This document shows positions 38,265 through 48,384 of a stretch of DNA of 64,000 nt, one piece after another; position 1 is the first letter of the stretch, and each line of letters begins with the position of its first letter. This DNA comes from Phaeodactylum tricornutum CCAP 1055/1 (taxonomy: Eukaryota; Bacillariophyta; Bacillariophyceae; Surirellales; Neidiaceae), in NCBI RefSeq assembly GCF_000150955.2, contig NC_011688.1, positions 619,012 through 683,011 of the forward strand, read 5' to 3'. The notes under the pieces are model-generated. The model was given only the letters and a program-made list of their open reading frames with translations. It did no database searches and had not been told where the DNA came from. The translations under genes were made by a program, and so were the position numbers.

Positions 38265-38801
38265 ATGCCCCGAGGAAAGCGCAAAGCGACGTCCAAATCC
38301 CGGCCCGTCGCGACGACGAAACGGGTCAAGGCACCCGCGCCCCGTCGGGCGTCCCGCCGTGCCACGATCGCGCCGCGGTACGCCGACGATACGGCGTCGT
38401 CCGCTACGGAGGCGTCGCAAACTTCCGAGGGCAGCCACAACGAGGTCGTTGCCGAACGTCCACTGACGAGTAAGCGTGGAACGAAACAACAAAAGGGCGT
38501 TCTTCCTACCAAAATCCACCAGACAAAAGGCCGCAACCCGAAACCCGAACGTGCATCCCGGAGTGTCCGCTCGTCTCGGAATAACCCGGATTCCACTACC
38601 GACGCGTCGAGTGATGGCCACAATCCGGGATACCGCCAGGTCATGCGAAGCCCCGGCGACGATACATCGTCTGCGCGTAGTCGTCCCGTATCATCGCCGC
38701 TCCGCCCGGTCTCGATGGCATTGGCCCTGGAACGTCGTCGTGCCTGGCAGCAGGAAACAACACCTTCGGATTGGCGAGTCACCACTGCCATGGACTACTG
38801 A
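38265..38801 (+). CDS. Hypothetical basic, low-complexity protein
   Basis: 178 aa from the ATG at 38265, intronless. The N-terminus is strongly basic with NLS-like clusters (MPRGKRKATSKSR, KRVKAPAPRRASRR), and the rest is Ser/Thr/Arg/Pro-rich and looks disordered. The C-terminus SMALALERRRAWQQETTPSD is the only part that looks structured. I do not recognise a family. Composition fits a small nuclear or chromatin-associated protein, but that is only composition. Overlapping frames on both strands (to 38791 minus) are also open because of the GC content, so the call is tentative. Confidence 0.5.
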   Translation: MPRGKRKATSKSRPVATTKRVKAPAPRRASRRATIAPRYADDTASSATEASQTSEGSHNEVVAERPLTSKRGTKQQKGVLPTKIHQTKGRNPKPERASRSVRSSRNNPDSTTDASSDGHNPGYRQVMRSPGDDTSSARSRPVSSPLRPVSMALALERRRAWQQETTPSDWRVTTAMDY

Positions 38802-40208
38802 CTGTGAAGGAAGGAATGGATCGCGCAGCCACGCATCCCGTGGATGTGAATACATATACTACAGGTATTTCCACACGTTTCTTTGGAAGAATCGTCGTGC
38901 GAAACAACCCACGCCTACGTGAGTGTCGATTGTCTCGACCACTTGTCAATTACCGGTAGTTTGGTAGACTGTACGATTGCTAGATTGCACCAGAGAAGGT
39001 TTCGTTTGGGATTGTCGTGTAAACGGCTTGTAGTCTGCTAGCCGTAGTATCGGATAATGTACAGTTGGGACTGGAAATTTCTCTAGCTCTAGGATAGGCA
39101 GCTGCGAGGTTGAGTAGAGACGACATACTCTGTCGCTACCGACGGGATGCAAAATGTTGGTGTCGATGCAAGCCCGCGCTGTGCGATTCCTAGCAATCTC
39201 GAGTGAGGGTTAGGGGTGTGATACCCCGTTCACACACTCATAACGTACGCTCATCGTTCTTAGCATATACCATATGTACAAAGAACAGAATTGCCTGCCC
39301 CTTTTCAAATATACGATCTTGACCCCTGCCGGACTGGCATTCTGGTTCTCGACTCCTATTTCCGGATTATTGTTACTTACAATTAGTTGGAGACGACAAT
39401 GGAGAGGCAATAAGAAGAAATCTGTGCTTTCATAATCCCCAAAGCTTAAATTTTTACTATTTTAGAGTCTTGGTTGAAGAACGTCCATGTTCCGGTAACG
39501 TTAGCCGAAGGGCTTAGAACAGCTGTCCCGTGGCGATCTCGGCCCACACGGACCCGGGTCGGGCAAAACCTCACCTTTCGCCATCGTTCGATCGCATCTC
39601 TTATAGTGTCTCTCGCATCCGACCCTCTCACCCCAAGCCAACAAGAAAGGGGCACGGCACGTACGGGTAGAGCGGTCTGGTCTGGTACCCAAACACACAC
39701 GCTGTCGGGTTTGACTCACGATACACACACACACACACATACGCATCGCGTCATCCCGCCTTTGTTTCACATACACATCCCCCTACTGCTTTCCTCCCCG
39801 TATGTAGGCTGTGGTGACGACTGACAGTGAGCCTTGACTCTAGATAAGTACAAGTTCGTCTGCCTTTTTGTCGGAAACCCGTGTGTCGACGTGGTTGGAT
39901 ACGATCCTCCCACATAATTCATTCCACATCACTACCCGCACTGTTTCGGTGGAACAGTGTCGTACTATCAATATACACGTGGTCTCGTGAGAATTGTGAA
40001 GTTATTCTCAAGAGTACCTCTAGGTATCTACCGCACACGATACGAGAAAACAGAATTGGGTTGTCAAGGAGAAGCGGTGTTCGAGTCTTTACCCACTTTT
40101 TCCGTTCGAGCCCATCCAGGAAAGATCCTCTTGAGCACCTCCCGTCGAATCGTCACCAGCCTCGCGACTCTGTCAGCACAAACATACAAACAAACAAATC
40201 AACCAGCG
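38802..40208. other. intergenic 1.4 kb with (CA)n microsatellite
   Basis: Contains a (CA)8-like run at 39723-39738 and a CTGACAGTGAG word near 39821-39831. The frame of the next gene is open without an ATG back to 39957. No gene is seen. Confidence 0.45.
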
Positions 40209-43200
40209 ATGGAAACGGTCAAGCCGAGCGAAATGAAAAGGCGCGAAGCCGAAAAGAAGCACGTGTACTCGGCATCCGGAGCACCGCTGGGTACGATTTC
40301 TTCCCCCCCACGCACGACCGTCTCCACGCCGCCCTTGGGATTGAAAACGACCATTGTCTTCTCCGGTACCGGTGTCCCGATCGATACGCGTCTCGAATCA
40401 CCCCCCGAGCTACCACCGGCCAAAACTGGGACGAGTCCCAACACGCGACCCCCGTTGCCACGCAAAAGATCCAAACGGAGTCAGCGGAGTAAAGGCAAAA
40501 GCCGAGACAAGAATACTTCCTCCACACCCACGATTTTGTGTTGGCTGATTCAGCGAGGCAAGTATGAGGATGCTACGGAACGCTTGCACGAAACTCCGCA
40601 GGAGGCTAGTATTTGGTGGGTGGAACGACCTCCGGGAGACGATGCCGCTGTTTCCCGGGCCTTGCCCATTCATTTGGCGTGTCGGAAACTCGCGGAAGAA
40701 ACGGACGAAGCGGCTCGGGCTCGCCTCGGCGACTTTCTTTCCCACCTTCTTTTGATTTATCCACAAGGGGCAAGAATGCGTGACGACGGACACGTCGACC
40801 GGACTCGGATCGAGGACAGCCTACTGTTTTGCAACAGTAGTAACAACAGCAACAATAACAGCATTCGATCCGCCCGACGTACAGCGATTCCCGTCACGGG
40901 TCGATTGCCCGTGCACGATGCCGTGGCGGGGGGTGTCGACGAAGAAACACTCGCCTTATTCCTCACTGTATATCCGGAATCGATCTATTCCGTAGATGAG
41001 CGACGATTGTCTCTGTCGGAACTCAATCGACTCGCCACAAACGATCCGAATATTCAAGGTGTTCTGGATTTAGGCTACGAAGACTGGAAGTCGGCCTACG
41101 AATCGTCTCCGCTATCTGGAAGGTCCGCCTCAAAAATGGATGATTTGGTAAGTTGCGCTTCCGAGGCTCGGAACGCGGATATCAGCGCGTCAACGCCGAT
41201 TTGCCTATTAGTCGACGAAGGCGACGAACTCTTTCCGGATAATGTCAGTGCCTTAACCACACCTGACGAGCTTTTACCTTCCGGTAACAATGTGTGGGGG
41301 ATAGACCGACATGGCGACAAGATTGAGGACAAAGACAAAGAGGAAGTCTCTTCCGAACACGACGTTGTCGAAGAGGCAAAGCACGAAACTAAACCAGAAC
41401 AGAACTCGCCGAGCTCCGACCCGGCTCCTATTGTGACCTGGGAACAGATTGAGGAACGCGCCCTCGCTTTGGAACGAGTACTTGGCGAGATGAAGACCAA
41501 AAATTACGACTTGCACGAGAAGATTCAAGTTTTATCCAAAGACCAAGGGAGGGAGATCATTTTGCGCGTAGATCGATCTCAGAAAACCGATTTGTACGGA
41601 ATGGTGGATGTGTTACAACACCAGAATTTCGCTCTTGATCAAAATATTTATAAAACGGAAACATTGCTTCACTACTCAGTTTTTCCGAGCGACGAAGAGT
41701 CGGTGGGACGGCAACGGCGACGAGGAGAAATCGCACGTATGCTAGGCTGGCTGGATGTTGAAGAAAATGATAAAAGCAGCACTATCGAGGACAGCAGCGA
41801 CGAGGAAAAGGTTAATGACACCACGTTGCAACAAATATACAATGAGCTCCACGAATCTTATGATCAGCAAAAAGCTGCCATCAAACAGTTTGGTTTCGTC
41901 TTTGAAAAACTCGGGATCAATCGTTTTGTGGACGAGGACAATGCATCTGCTGATACGGTGCCCCGGAGTGTCGTTTCCAATCTGACCGTGAACTCCGACG
42001 ACTGGAGCTTTGGCTCCGATCATTGTGACGATGTCTCGCGTCCAGAGCGGTCTCGGAATGTCTTGCGCGAAGTAGAGATTGAATGGCCTGAAGACAGCGT
42101 AGATGCATGCCAAGTGAGTGACAATTTAAGTACCATTTTCCGCCACGCTGCCGCCATCACCGAAGAGAATGAAGATTGCCTGATGCCAACATCCTCTGGG
42201 GGGCACAATTTTGGAGTAGATAATCTAAGCCAAATCCTACGGTCGGCAGCTGCCAAGGAAACGAGGCGGAAAAAGGTCAAGCGTATGAAACCTGTCAGTC
42301 AAGAATTGACCATTCCGGCGCTCATGCCTGAAGGTGGTGCAAAGATGTTACCAGCAATAGCGGGCAGCCTGCAACACACCAAGTCTATTGGCTCTTTTCG
42401 ATCGGCATCCAAATCCTCCTTGAAACAGAGCTTTTTTACATCAACTACCAAGATTTACGAGGTGCCTTCTGTCTTGCCGGAGGCTCCTGTTAAAAGTCCA
42501 TCGTTAAAGTCTACGATTTCGGCCGAACGCTCCTGTCATGTAGCGTCGGCGTGTATATCAGACCCAATCCGGCCTCGTAGCATCAAGTCCAGCGAGGATC
42601 CGAAAAGAAGTGACAGTGAAAGTAAAGGTAGCGGTGGTGGATTCCGGCGGCAACAGCGGCGCCCGAGCTTGATGGATGGTGTGACGGCCTTGGCCGAAAA
42701 GGGGCGACTCCATACACGCGAGCACAATGATCAACAATCTCAATCTCCTTCGCATTTGCAGTCCGACGTTACAGATCTCCTGACTCCCGATGGTGACAAA
42801 AACGGCACGGACAATGACCATTGTGAGCACGACGAATTGAAGCTGTCCGACAGAAAACCTCCTATTGTGTCGTTTAACACTGTCTCTATACGAGTGTACG
42901 ATCGTATTCTCAGCGATAACCCGGCAGCTGCTAGCGGCCCGAGTCTTGGTATTGGGTGGGTCTTTGTACCTCAAGATGTCAAATCAGTTGACGACTTTGA
43001 GATTTTGCGTGAGCCTATGCGCGCTCCGGAGAGGTTGCTGCTGACTCGCCAAGAGCGTGAACAGGTCTTTTTTGACCTGGGGTATACCCAGAAGGACGTG
43101 GCTGTTAACGTACGCGAGCTCAACAAATTGCGATCACAGCGTCGAAGAACGATTGTGAACCTTGGTTCCACAAGAGTTGAAGAAACGGTGGAAGTCGCCA

Positions 43201-43385
43201 AGCGGAAACTCAAATCAATCTTGCGACTGAAACGTAGTAGTCCTCTGGAAACATCCGCTAAGAATTTGCTTTCATCTACTTCCACAAATTCGACTACATC
43301 GTCCTCGAAAGACAAGGAAAAGCTCACAAGTGCCATCGAACAGAGTACGAGCAAGCCTTTGCAGCTAGCAATCAACCCAATTTAA
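40209..43385 (+). CDS. Large ankyrin-like (LPIH-repeat) protein with conserved C-terminal IRxYDRIL motif
   Basis: 1058 aa from the ATG at 40209, the first ATG in a frame open from 39957; no intron. Residues 1-110 are a basic, Pro/Ser-rich leader. Residues ~110-290 hold diatom-type ankyrin-like repeats: TILCWLIQRGKYEDATERL, ALPIHLACRKLAEE, LLLIYPQGAR, GRLPVHDAVAGGVDEETLAL and YPESIYSVDE. A coiled-coil stretch lies near 410-470 and long acidic or Ser-rich linkers follow. Near 885-925 is VSFNTVSIRVYDRILSDNPA...GPSLGIGW, a motif I recall as recurring in stramenopile proteins of unknown role, then a basic helical region with RKLKSILRLKR. Probably a cytosolic or nuclear scaffold; function is unknown. 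Confidence 0.82.
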   Translation: METVKPSEMKRREAEKKHVYSASGAPLGTISSPPRTTVSTPPLGLKTTIVFSGTGVPIDTRLESPPELPPAKTGTSPNTRPPLPRKRSKRSQRSKGKSRDKNTSSTPTILCWLIQRGKYEDATERLHETPQEASIWWVERPPGDDAAVSRALPIHLACRKLAEETDEAARARLGDFLSHLLLIYPQGARMRDDGHVDRTRIEDSLLFCNSSNNSNNNSIRSARRTAIPVTGRLPVHDAVAGGVDEETLALFLTVYPESIYSVDERRLSLSELNRLATNDPNIQGVLDLGYEDWKSAYESSPLSGRSASKMDDLVSCASEARNADISASTPICLLVDEGDELFPDNVSALTTPDELLPSGNNVWGIDRHGDKIEDKDKEEVSSEHDVVEEAKHETKPEQNSPSSDPAPIVTWEQIEERALALERVLGEMKTKNYDLHEKIQVLSKDQGREIILRVDRSQKTDLYGMVDVLQHQNFALDQNIYKTETLLHYSVFPSDEESVGRQRRRGEIARMLGWLDVEENDKSSTIEDSSDEEKVNDTTLQQIYNELHESYDQQKAAIKQFGFVFEKLGINRFVDEDNASADTVPRSVVSNLTVNSDDWSFGSDHCDDVSRPERSRNVLREVEIEWPEDSVDACQVSDNLSTIFRHAAAITEENEDCLMPTSSGGHNFGVDNLSQILRSAAAKETRRKKVKRMKPVSQELTIPALMPEGGAKMLPAIAGSLQHTKSIGSFRSASKSSLKQSFFTSTTKIYEVPSVLPEAPVKSPSLKSTISAERSCHVASACISDPIRPRSIKSSEDPKRSDSESKGSGGGFRRQQRRPSLMDGVTALAEKGRLHTREHNDQQSQSPSHLQSDVTDLLTPDGDKNGTDNDHCEHDELKLSDRKPPIVSFNTVSIRVYDRILSDNPAAASGPSLGIGWVFVPQDVKSVDDFEILREPMRAPERLLLTRQEREQVFFDLGYTQKDVAVNVRELNKLRSQRRRTIVNLGSTRVEETVEVAKRKLKSILRLKRSSPLETSAKNLLSSTSTNSTTSSSKDKEKLTSAIEQSTSKPLQLAINPI

Positions 43386-43570
43386 GGTGCAAACGATGCC
43401 TTTACTTGAACGCTCGAGGATTCCTTTGTGACTGGAATTCCGATTGATTCTCCTTTGTAAACCTTACCATCATCATATGTCTGTGTATCACCAAATATTT
43501 ACCGTTAACTAAACTATGCATTATAGGCATTTCCCTTTTTTCCGCACTTCGCGCAATGGCGTATTACAAG

Positions 43571-43963
43571 CTAGAAAGCTCGAACGTATCGGACCGGAGA
43601 GAAGTCAAGTACAGCCAGCTTGAATATCAGCGCTGCCATAAAGACAAAAGTTGCCAAGACTAACGGGGCGGTGTACACAAAAAGTATGCGGATGGCTGTT
43701 GCAGGTGATAGAGCAATTGCCTCAGGCTTCGTTTCTGCTTCCACCTGAGACGCCTGAGGTGCGCGAGCGAATCGGGGAGAATCTAGATCTATGCGCAAAT
43801 ACCAAGGTTCTACAAAGTCCCGACTGCCAAATCTTACGTCTGTCGCTGGGGGTGCCTCTAATTGGAGTACTCGCCCAGATTGTCGAACTTGCACAAATCC
43901 ACGGCTTTCGGGCAATATGATGTACATGATAACTAAAGCGACGAAGTGGATATAGTTTCTCAT
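43571..43963 (-). CDS. Small single-pass membrane protein with signal peptide
   Basis: 130 aa if started at the ATG at 43963; a longer version (177 aa from 44104, ATG-led) is possible. The shorter start gives a signal-peptide-like N-terminus, MRNYIHFVALVIMYIILPES, followed by RGFVQVRQ, where the Phe after a likely cleavage site resembles diatom plastid-import signals, although the canonical Ala-Phe is missing. A second hydrophobic stretch near the C-terminus (LFVYTAPLVLATFVFMAALI) is a membrane helix, with a short tail ending YVRAF. I do not recognise the family. Plastid or secretory membrane location is inferred. Confidence 0.6.
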   Translation of the reverse strand: MRNYIHFVALVIMYIILPESRGFVQVRQSGRVLQLEAPPATDVRFGSRDFVEPWYLRIDLDSPRFARAPQASQVEAETKPEAIALSPATAIRILFVYTAPLVLATFVFMAALIFKLAVLDFSPVRYVRAF

Positions 43964-44215
43964 GGTGTGTGGTGAACAAACAAATAATATGTCTACGAGT
44001 TTGACGTATATGGAGAGGTTGTTGTGGGACGGGAGACGACTAGAAGCGATACTGCAGTCTACTTCACAATCAGCGAATGCGGAATCACCCAAATGCGAAC
44101 CCAAGCTCGGAACCGAACGCGGCGAACAATGGGTTTACATTAATCGGTCGTCATAACCCTACAAGATGAGACCTAGTCGAACTGGGTAGGTTCAGACGTA
44201 TATTCCCTTGAATTT

Positions 44216-44947
44216 TTATGTTCTGGCGCGTTTTGGTCTAATTGCCGCTCGTGGTGTTGACTCTTTCACCAAACGCTTCGAACCTGAATTTATTTCTTGA
44301 TTGTGTGTATCCGAGGTTATTGTCAAGTCTTCCATTGTACCTCCGGCCAGCACCTTTGCGGCTACCCAAAGTACTCGAGCAACTCGAGCCGAAGTCCATT
44401 TTTCTCCCAAGGTCTGGGCAATTCGAGAACATTCACGATTGACTCGCAAGTACACGGCTAGAGAGTAGTCTCTTTTGGGCTCAAAAGCATCGATGACTTG
44501 GTCGTACATGTAGCAGAAAGCAGCAGGATTGGTTCGACAAAGCAATGCGCTAGCTGTGGCCGGACCGACTCCTTGGAGCTTGATAACTTCCTGCAAGGCT
44601 TCCTTTACCGATAATTCGTTCGTAGACAACGCATTGTGTGCTTTTGCTATACCAGATCGCGTCCACTTGTTGACATCTTGCTCGGAGTTGGAGGCGAGGT
44701 ACTTTTTAAGAGCGTGACGCGGTTTTCCAACGGAGAATTTCCATTCAACCAGTTTCAGCAGCTGCGATTTGGTCAAATATGTTGCGCCCTGGCATATACT
44801 ATCAGCACCTGTCTCCAATGCTTTCGTAACACTTCCTCCTGCATCTGCAAATTGCGATTCGACGCGTTCCCAGAGTGATATATCCGCGGCAGTGAGCTTC
44901 TGCTGCAAGCGCACGGCGGCTGCTACACCAGGTCTCTTTTTTGACAT
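44216..44947 (-). CDS. Helix-hairpin-helix protein, possible DNA-binding or repair factor
   Basis: 243 aa from the ATG at 44947 (upstream codons to a TTG at 44980 were dropped). The core is helical with a helix-hairpin-helix motif LQGVGPATASALL at residues 124-136, as in HhH-GPD glycosylases and other non-specific DNA binders. Conserved-looking surroundings are LVEWKFSVGKPRHALKKYL before it and FCYMYDQVIDAFEPKRDYSL after it. I do not see the complete catalytic Lys/Asp arrangement or an iron-sulphur cluster of a classical glycosylase. The C-terminus is basic (AAIRPKRART) and could be a nuclear signal. No close function can be assigned. Confidence 0.72.
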   Translation of the reverse strand: MSKKRPGVAAAVRLQQKLTAADISLWERVESQFADAGGSVTKALETGADSICQGATYLTKSQLLKLVEWKFSVGKPRHALKKYLASNSEQDVNKWTRSGIAKAHNALSTNELSVKEALQEVIKLQGVGPATASALLCRTNPAAFCYMYDQVIDAFEPKRDYSLAVYLRVNRECSRIAQTLGEKWTSARVARVLWVAAKVLAGGTMEDLTITSDTHNQEINSGSKRLVKESTPRAAIRPKRART

Positions 44948-45422
44948 ACAGCTTGTAAAGGGGAGAGCACGGAGAGACAATTAACTTCAAATAAATCTAG
45001 GCGAACCTTCGTTTACTCACAGTCAATAGGAGTAACGGGCGAGACGGACCGGACGCGCATGTCTCACAGTCACTGTATTTCTGGCAACACAATTTCTCTC
45101 GGCTCCGACAGAAAAACTGGATTTCACAGCCAGTCAAGGTGTAATTCGCGAATCATGCGTCATCGAAGAATCGATTTTCAAATCCCTAACAGTAAGTGTA
45201 CTTTGACACAGCGCTTCGAAAGGATTCCTCGGAATTCCGACGAAGACTTCCCAACAGGAAGCTGCCTGCGACGCCTTCACCAATTGGCAACGGGACCGCA
45301 ATCCCCCACCTCAGAACTCATTTCTCACAAATTTACCACCGACCACGTCTTTTCTCACCACGGAAGCCAAACACCGTTTGTACTCTCTACCAGCACAAAC
45401 CGCTTTGATCGCAAATCTTGCT
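44948..45422. other. divergent promoter region
   Basis: About 475 bp between divergent starts, with CTCACAGTCAA (45017-45027) and CTCACAGTCACTG (45062-45074) close together. A 208-codon frame from 45059 overlaps the next gene out of frame and was not accepted. Confidence 0.4.
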
Positions 45423-46052
45423 ATGACAATGAAACGTCCTCTAATTCTGCTTCTCGGTATTTCCAGTACTACAGCGTACAGCACAAATATGTCGCCGTCG
45501 CTGGATGTTGTGAGCTTTGCTCAGACACTTCGAGTTGCAAGTACTTCCACAATCATGGAACAAAATCGATCACTCTTGGAGAGTCGGATGTCCAAGCCTT
45601 ACAAAGTGTCTTACGATCTTGGGATCGGAAGGAACTTTCCGTTTGTAAGCAAGGGTCAACAAGGCGAAGCACAGAGGGAACGTAAAAGCCGTGATCAGAG
45701 CGTATTTCATCACGCAACAGTCGAATTTTGGAATGAGCACCAAGCCGTTCGAGACCTTCCTGACCCAAGCAGACGTACACCTTCTGTAAAAGCCGCACGA
45801 AAGGGGAGCAAGGTGAAACCGATTGTACCAAACCGATTGGCGATCGATGCGCTCGCAATTATGGAATACGACGAATATCTGGGAGAGACTAAGGCGTCCG
45901 GCTCCTCGTCCTTCTCAAGGGCGCAAAACCGGCCTCACCCAATCATGACCGTGGCTGGCTCCTTCTCTGTACGAAATCTCGATGTCAATACTCCTTGGGT
46001 CGAAATGTTAATCCATGAACAGCAGCAAAAATTGAAGCTTCAAGCTAGCTGA
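45423..46052 (+). CDS. Hypothetical protein with N-terminal signal sequence
   Basis: 209 aa from the ATG at 45423, or 207 from the ATG two codons later. The start MTMKRPLILLLGISSTTAYS looks like a signal peptide. The rest is soluble: YKVSYDLGIGRNFPF, a basic middle segment (KGQQGEAQRERKSRD, KAARKGSKVKPIVPNR), RLAIDALAIMEYDEYLGE and a C-terminal FSVRNLDVNTPWVEMLIHEQ. I recognise no domain. The signal suggests secretion or, if TAYS acts as the cleavage site, plastid import; the canonical Phe is absent. No intron is needed. Confidence 0.6.
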   Translation: MTMKRPLILLLGISSTTAYSTNMSPSLDVVSFAQTLRVASTSTIMEQNRSLLESRMSKPYKVSYDLGIGRNFPFVSKGQQGEAQRERKSRDQSVFHHATVEFWNEHQAVRDLPDPSRRTPSVKAARKGSKVKPIVPNRLAIDALAIMEYDEYLGETKASGSSSFSRAQNRPHPIMTVAGSFSVRNLDVNTPWVEMLIHEQQQKLKLQAS

Positions 46053-47063
46053 TAAATAAATCTAATCCTTTGAAGCCAATACTTTTCTGTTATGTTGAAT
46101 TCGTGGCCTTGCTGTAAGTGTCCGCTGAAGCTGTGCGGTTAGCAACCTTAAAACGGCTCAATCCAAGTGCTTGGGAAAAGCCTCAGTGGCTCGACTAGGC
46201 AATGATTTTGGCAGCGAAGGTCAAGAATTCATGCAGACTAGCGTAAAAATACTTTTGAGCTGACCTCCTTGTAAGTATGAAGAGATTTTGCCAAAGTCTC
46301 CTGGATTTGTCTTTGGATACTTCCCGCATAAAAATGTTTTTTCCGATAGACAGTTCCTACGGTTTCCCCTCTCATTGTACATCGAACTGAATGGCCCTAT
46401 CCAAAATTACTGTGCCCATTGACTTCGAGTGACTTTCAATTTCATGGGACATCTTAATAAATAGAGACGGTTTTCAATTGGACATTTCTCTGGATCTGAT
46501 TGGATGCGATATATAGAGGTTGCTCCAATGCGAGATGTAAGGTTCTCTTCTTTCCGTAGACGCTGTCACCCCTATTTTTGGTTCAGCCCATTAATCAAAT
46601 TTCTTTGTTGCAATAATGTGTCAAGCAGATGCTGCGAAACCGCTACTTATGTATTCTGTCTCTAGTCTCCAAGATGCTTTCGATATATACCGTACGCTCG
46701 GATTATAATTGGATGAAATTAATGAATTTAACATAGCAGCCCTTTTATATTGCCGTGCACCCAGGCACGTACACGACGATGAGCAATCTGCCGAGAAACG
46801 TGGACGATCCCATCTACATTCCTTACCTATGAACTCCGCCTCCATTCAAGTAAAAGCGTTCGAAAAAAACGAGCCGACGCAATCGATGTTAAGAAGCCAG
46901 TAATCAATATCGGCTCGGAAGGTGGTACACGTCTAGAAAAACTGCACAGTCGTGACCTACAGAGGTGCTAAGATACGCCTCTGCTGTGGTTGTTGTTGCT
47001 GCTGCAAGGCAGCGCACACATCGTTTCACTTGGGAGAGACTACACACATATGCACAGTGTAGC
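46053..47063. other. intergenic 1.0 kb
   Basis: AT-rich. The next gene's frame extends upstream to a GTG at 46965 without an ATG. No gene, RNA or repeat is recognised. Confidence 0.4.
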
Positions 47064-48308
47064 ATGTTTCAGACTCACCAGGTAAACTCTCATAACGATG
47101 CGGACGGCAGCAACAAAACCGTGCCACGAGTGCCATTAGGTCGCCCAGTCTTACGGCAATGGGAGCTCACGGCTGAATCTTCCAAGTACGAAAAGTCCAT
47201 TGCCGCTCCTTCAGATCACGATCTTGTCCTCATGTGGACAATCTGGGGAACGCTTCTGTCGATACTGAGTCTCATCCTGCTCGTCATCTTTCTTGCTGTG
47301 TTGTCCTCCAAAAAGGCACGGCGTAATTCCTTCAATCTTTATTTATTGTTCATGATTGGACCAAACATGTACTATAGTTCCCAGTGTGCAATTACCTGCG
47401 CCTGGAACGCCATCTTGGGTCACTATCAGAGCTCCCCCATGTGTTTGTACCAGTCGTGGTATCTCATTTTCGGAAGTGGGGCCAATTCCTGGATGATTGC
47501 CGTAATTGCGTACGAACTGCACCGCCTATTGCGTTTCTCGCGTCGACGACAGCGTTACTTTCCACCGCGGCGAGCCCGGGTGGTCACCGTATCACTACTT
47601 GTGTATGCGTGGGTGGCCTTTCTAGCATTTTGGGGCGTTCTCTCCTTCCCGTGGCTACCGCACGATACCAACGCTCAGAACGGTGCTTTTTGTATTCCCA
47701 TCGAAACGAACCGCCGCGGGTCCCAAATCACTGGCTGGCTACTCTTTTTACCGCTGCTTATCATGATCCCTTTTGCGTACACGCTCGTCGTTATTGCCGA
47801 TGTTGTATGGAACAAGTTGTTGCCGCAGAGGGGGGCGGCCCGTGTTCTGGCCGTTTACTTTTTTCGTCTCGCCGGTTTGTACGCGCTTACCTGGGCGCCC
47901 ACCTTTGTTGTATTATATGCAGTGCGCGATCAGGGACCCTGGGTGACCTGGGGTTGGGGGACCATTTCGCATTTACACGGACTTTTGGCTGCCTTGGTGG
48001 CCCTTTGGAAACCCGACATTGCGCAAGCCTTTCGAAGCTTCGTTAGTTGTCGAGCGGATCACGGTTGCCGTGGTTGTGTCTGTGCCACCGTGAACTCTTC
48101 GACCATGGAGTCTTCCGACGACCAATTGGAGCCTACTAGTACACATCATGGTCAAGATGATGAAGACGGTACGACGTGCAATCTAAGTTCCATGGGCGAT
48201 TCTGCTACTTTCTCGATGAAAGCGAGTTCCTCGTCGTCGTTCCGACGCTTGTCGCCATTGCCTAGCGTCCTAGCGATTATAGAAGAAGCCGACGGATTGG
48301 AACCTTGA
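47064..48308 (+). CDS. Seven-transmembrane GPCR-like protein
   Basis: 414 aa from the ATG at 47064. The predicted topology is seven helices at about 57-80, 90-112, 131-153, 174-196, 223-247, 263-287 and 295-315, after a ~55-residue N-terminus with an N-glycosylation site (GSNKTV). The C-terminal tail (316-414) is Cys-rich and then Ser/Thr/acidic, with many possible phosphorylation sites. Cys in TM2-3 loops could form the usual disulphide. Conserved-looking blocks are CLYQSWYLIFGSGANSWM and the loop RRRQRYFPPRRARVV after TM3; I recall a similar ANSWM...YFPP pattern in a diatom-expanded receptor-like family. Ligand and G-protein coupling are unknown. Plasma-membrane location is likely. Confidence 0.8.
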   Translation: MFQTHQVNSHNDADGSNKTVPRVPLGRPVLRQWELTAESSKYEKSIAAPSDHDLVLMWTIWGTLLSILSLILLVIFLAVLSSKKARRNSFNLYLLFMIGPNMYYSSQCAITCAWNAILGHYQSSPMCLYQSWYLIFGSGANSWMIAVIAYELHRLLRFSRRRQRYFPPRRARVVTVSLLVYAWVAFLAFWGVLSFPWLPHDTNAQNGAFCIPIETNRRGSQITGWLLFLPLLIMIPFAYTLVVIADVVWNKLLPQRGAARVLAVYFFRLAGLYALTWAPTFVVLYAVRDQGPWVTWGWGTISHLHGLLAALVALWKPDIAQAFRSFVSCRADHGCRGCVCATVNSSTMESSDDQLEPTSTHHGQDDEDGTTCNLSSMGDSATFSMKASSSSSFRRLSPLPSVLAIIEEADGLEP

Positions 48309-48384
48309 TGTTCACATTCACCTTTATCGACAGTGGAGCAGGCCGACCTCTCAAAGAGAACAAAGAAGAGTGCTTCACTCCCGT

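Noticed and set aside
45059-45685. 208-codon ATG-led frame
   Set aside because: It overlaps the 45423-46052 gene in another frame. The latter has a signal peptide and a better composition.
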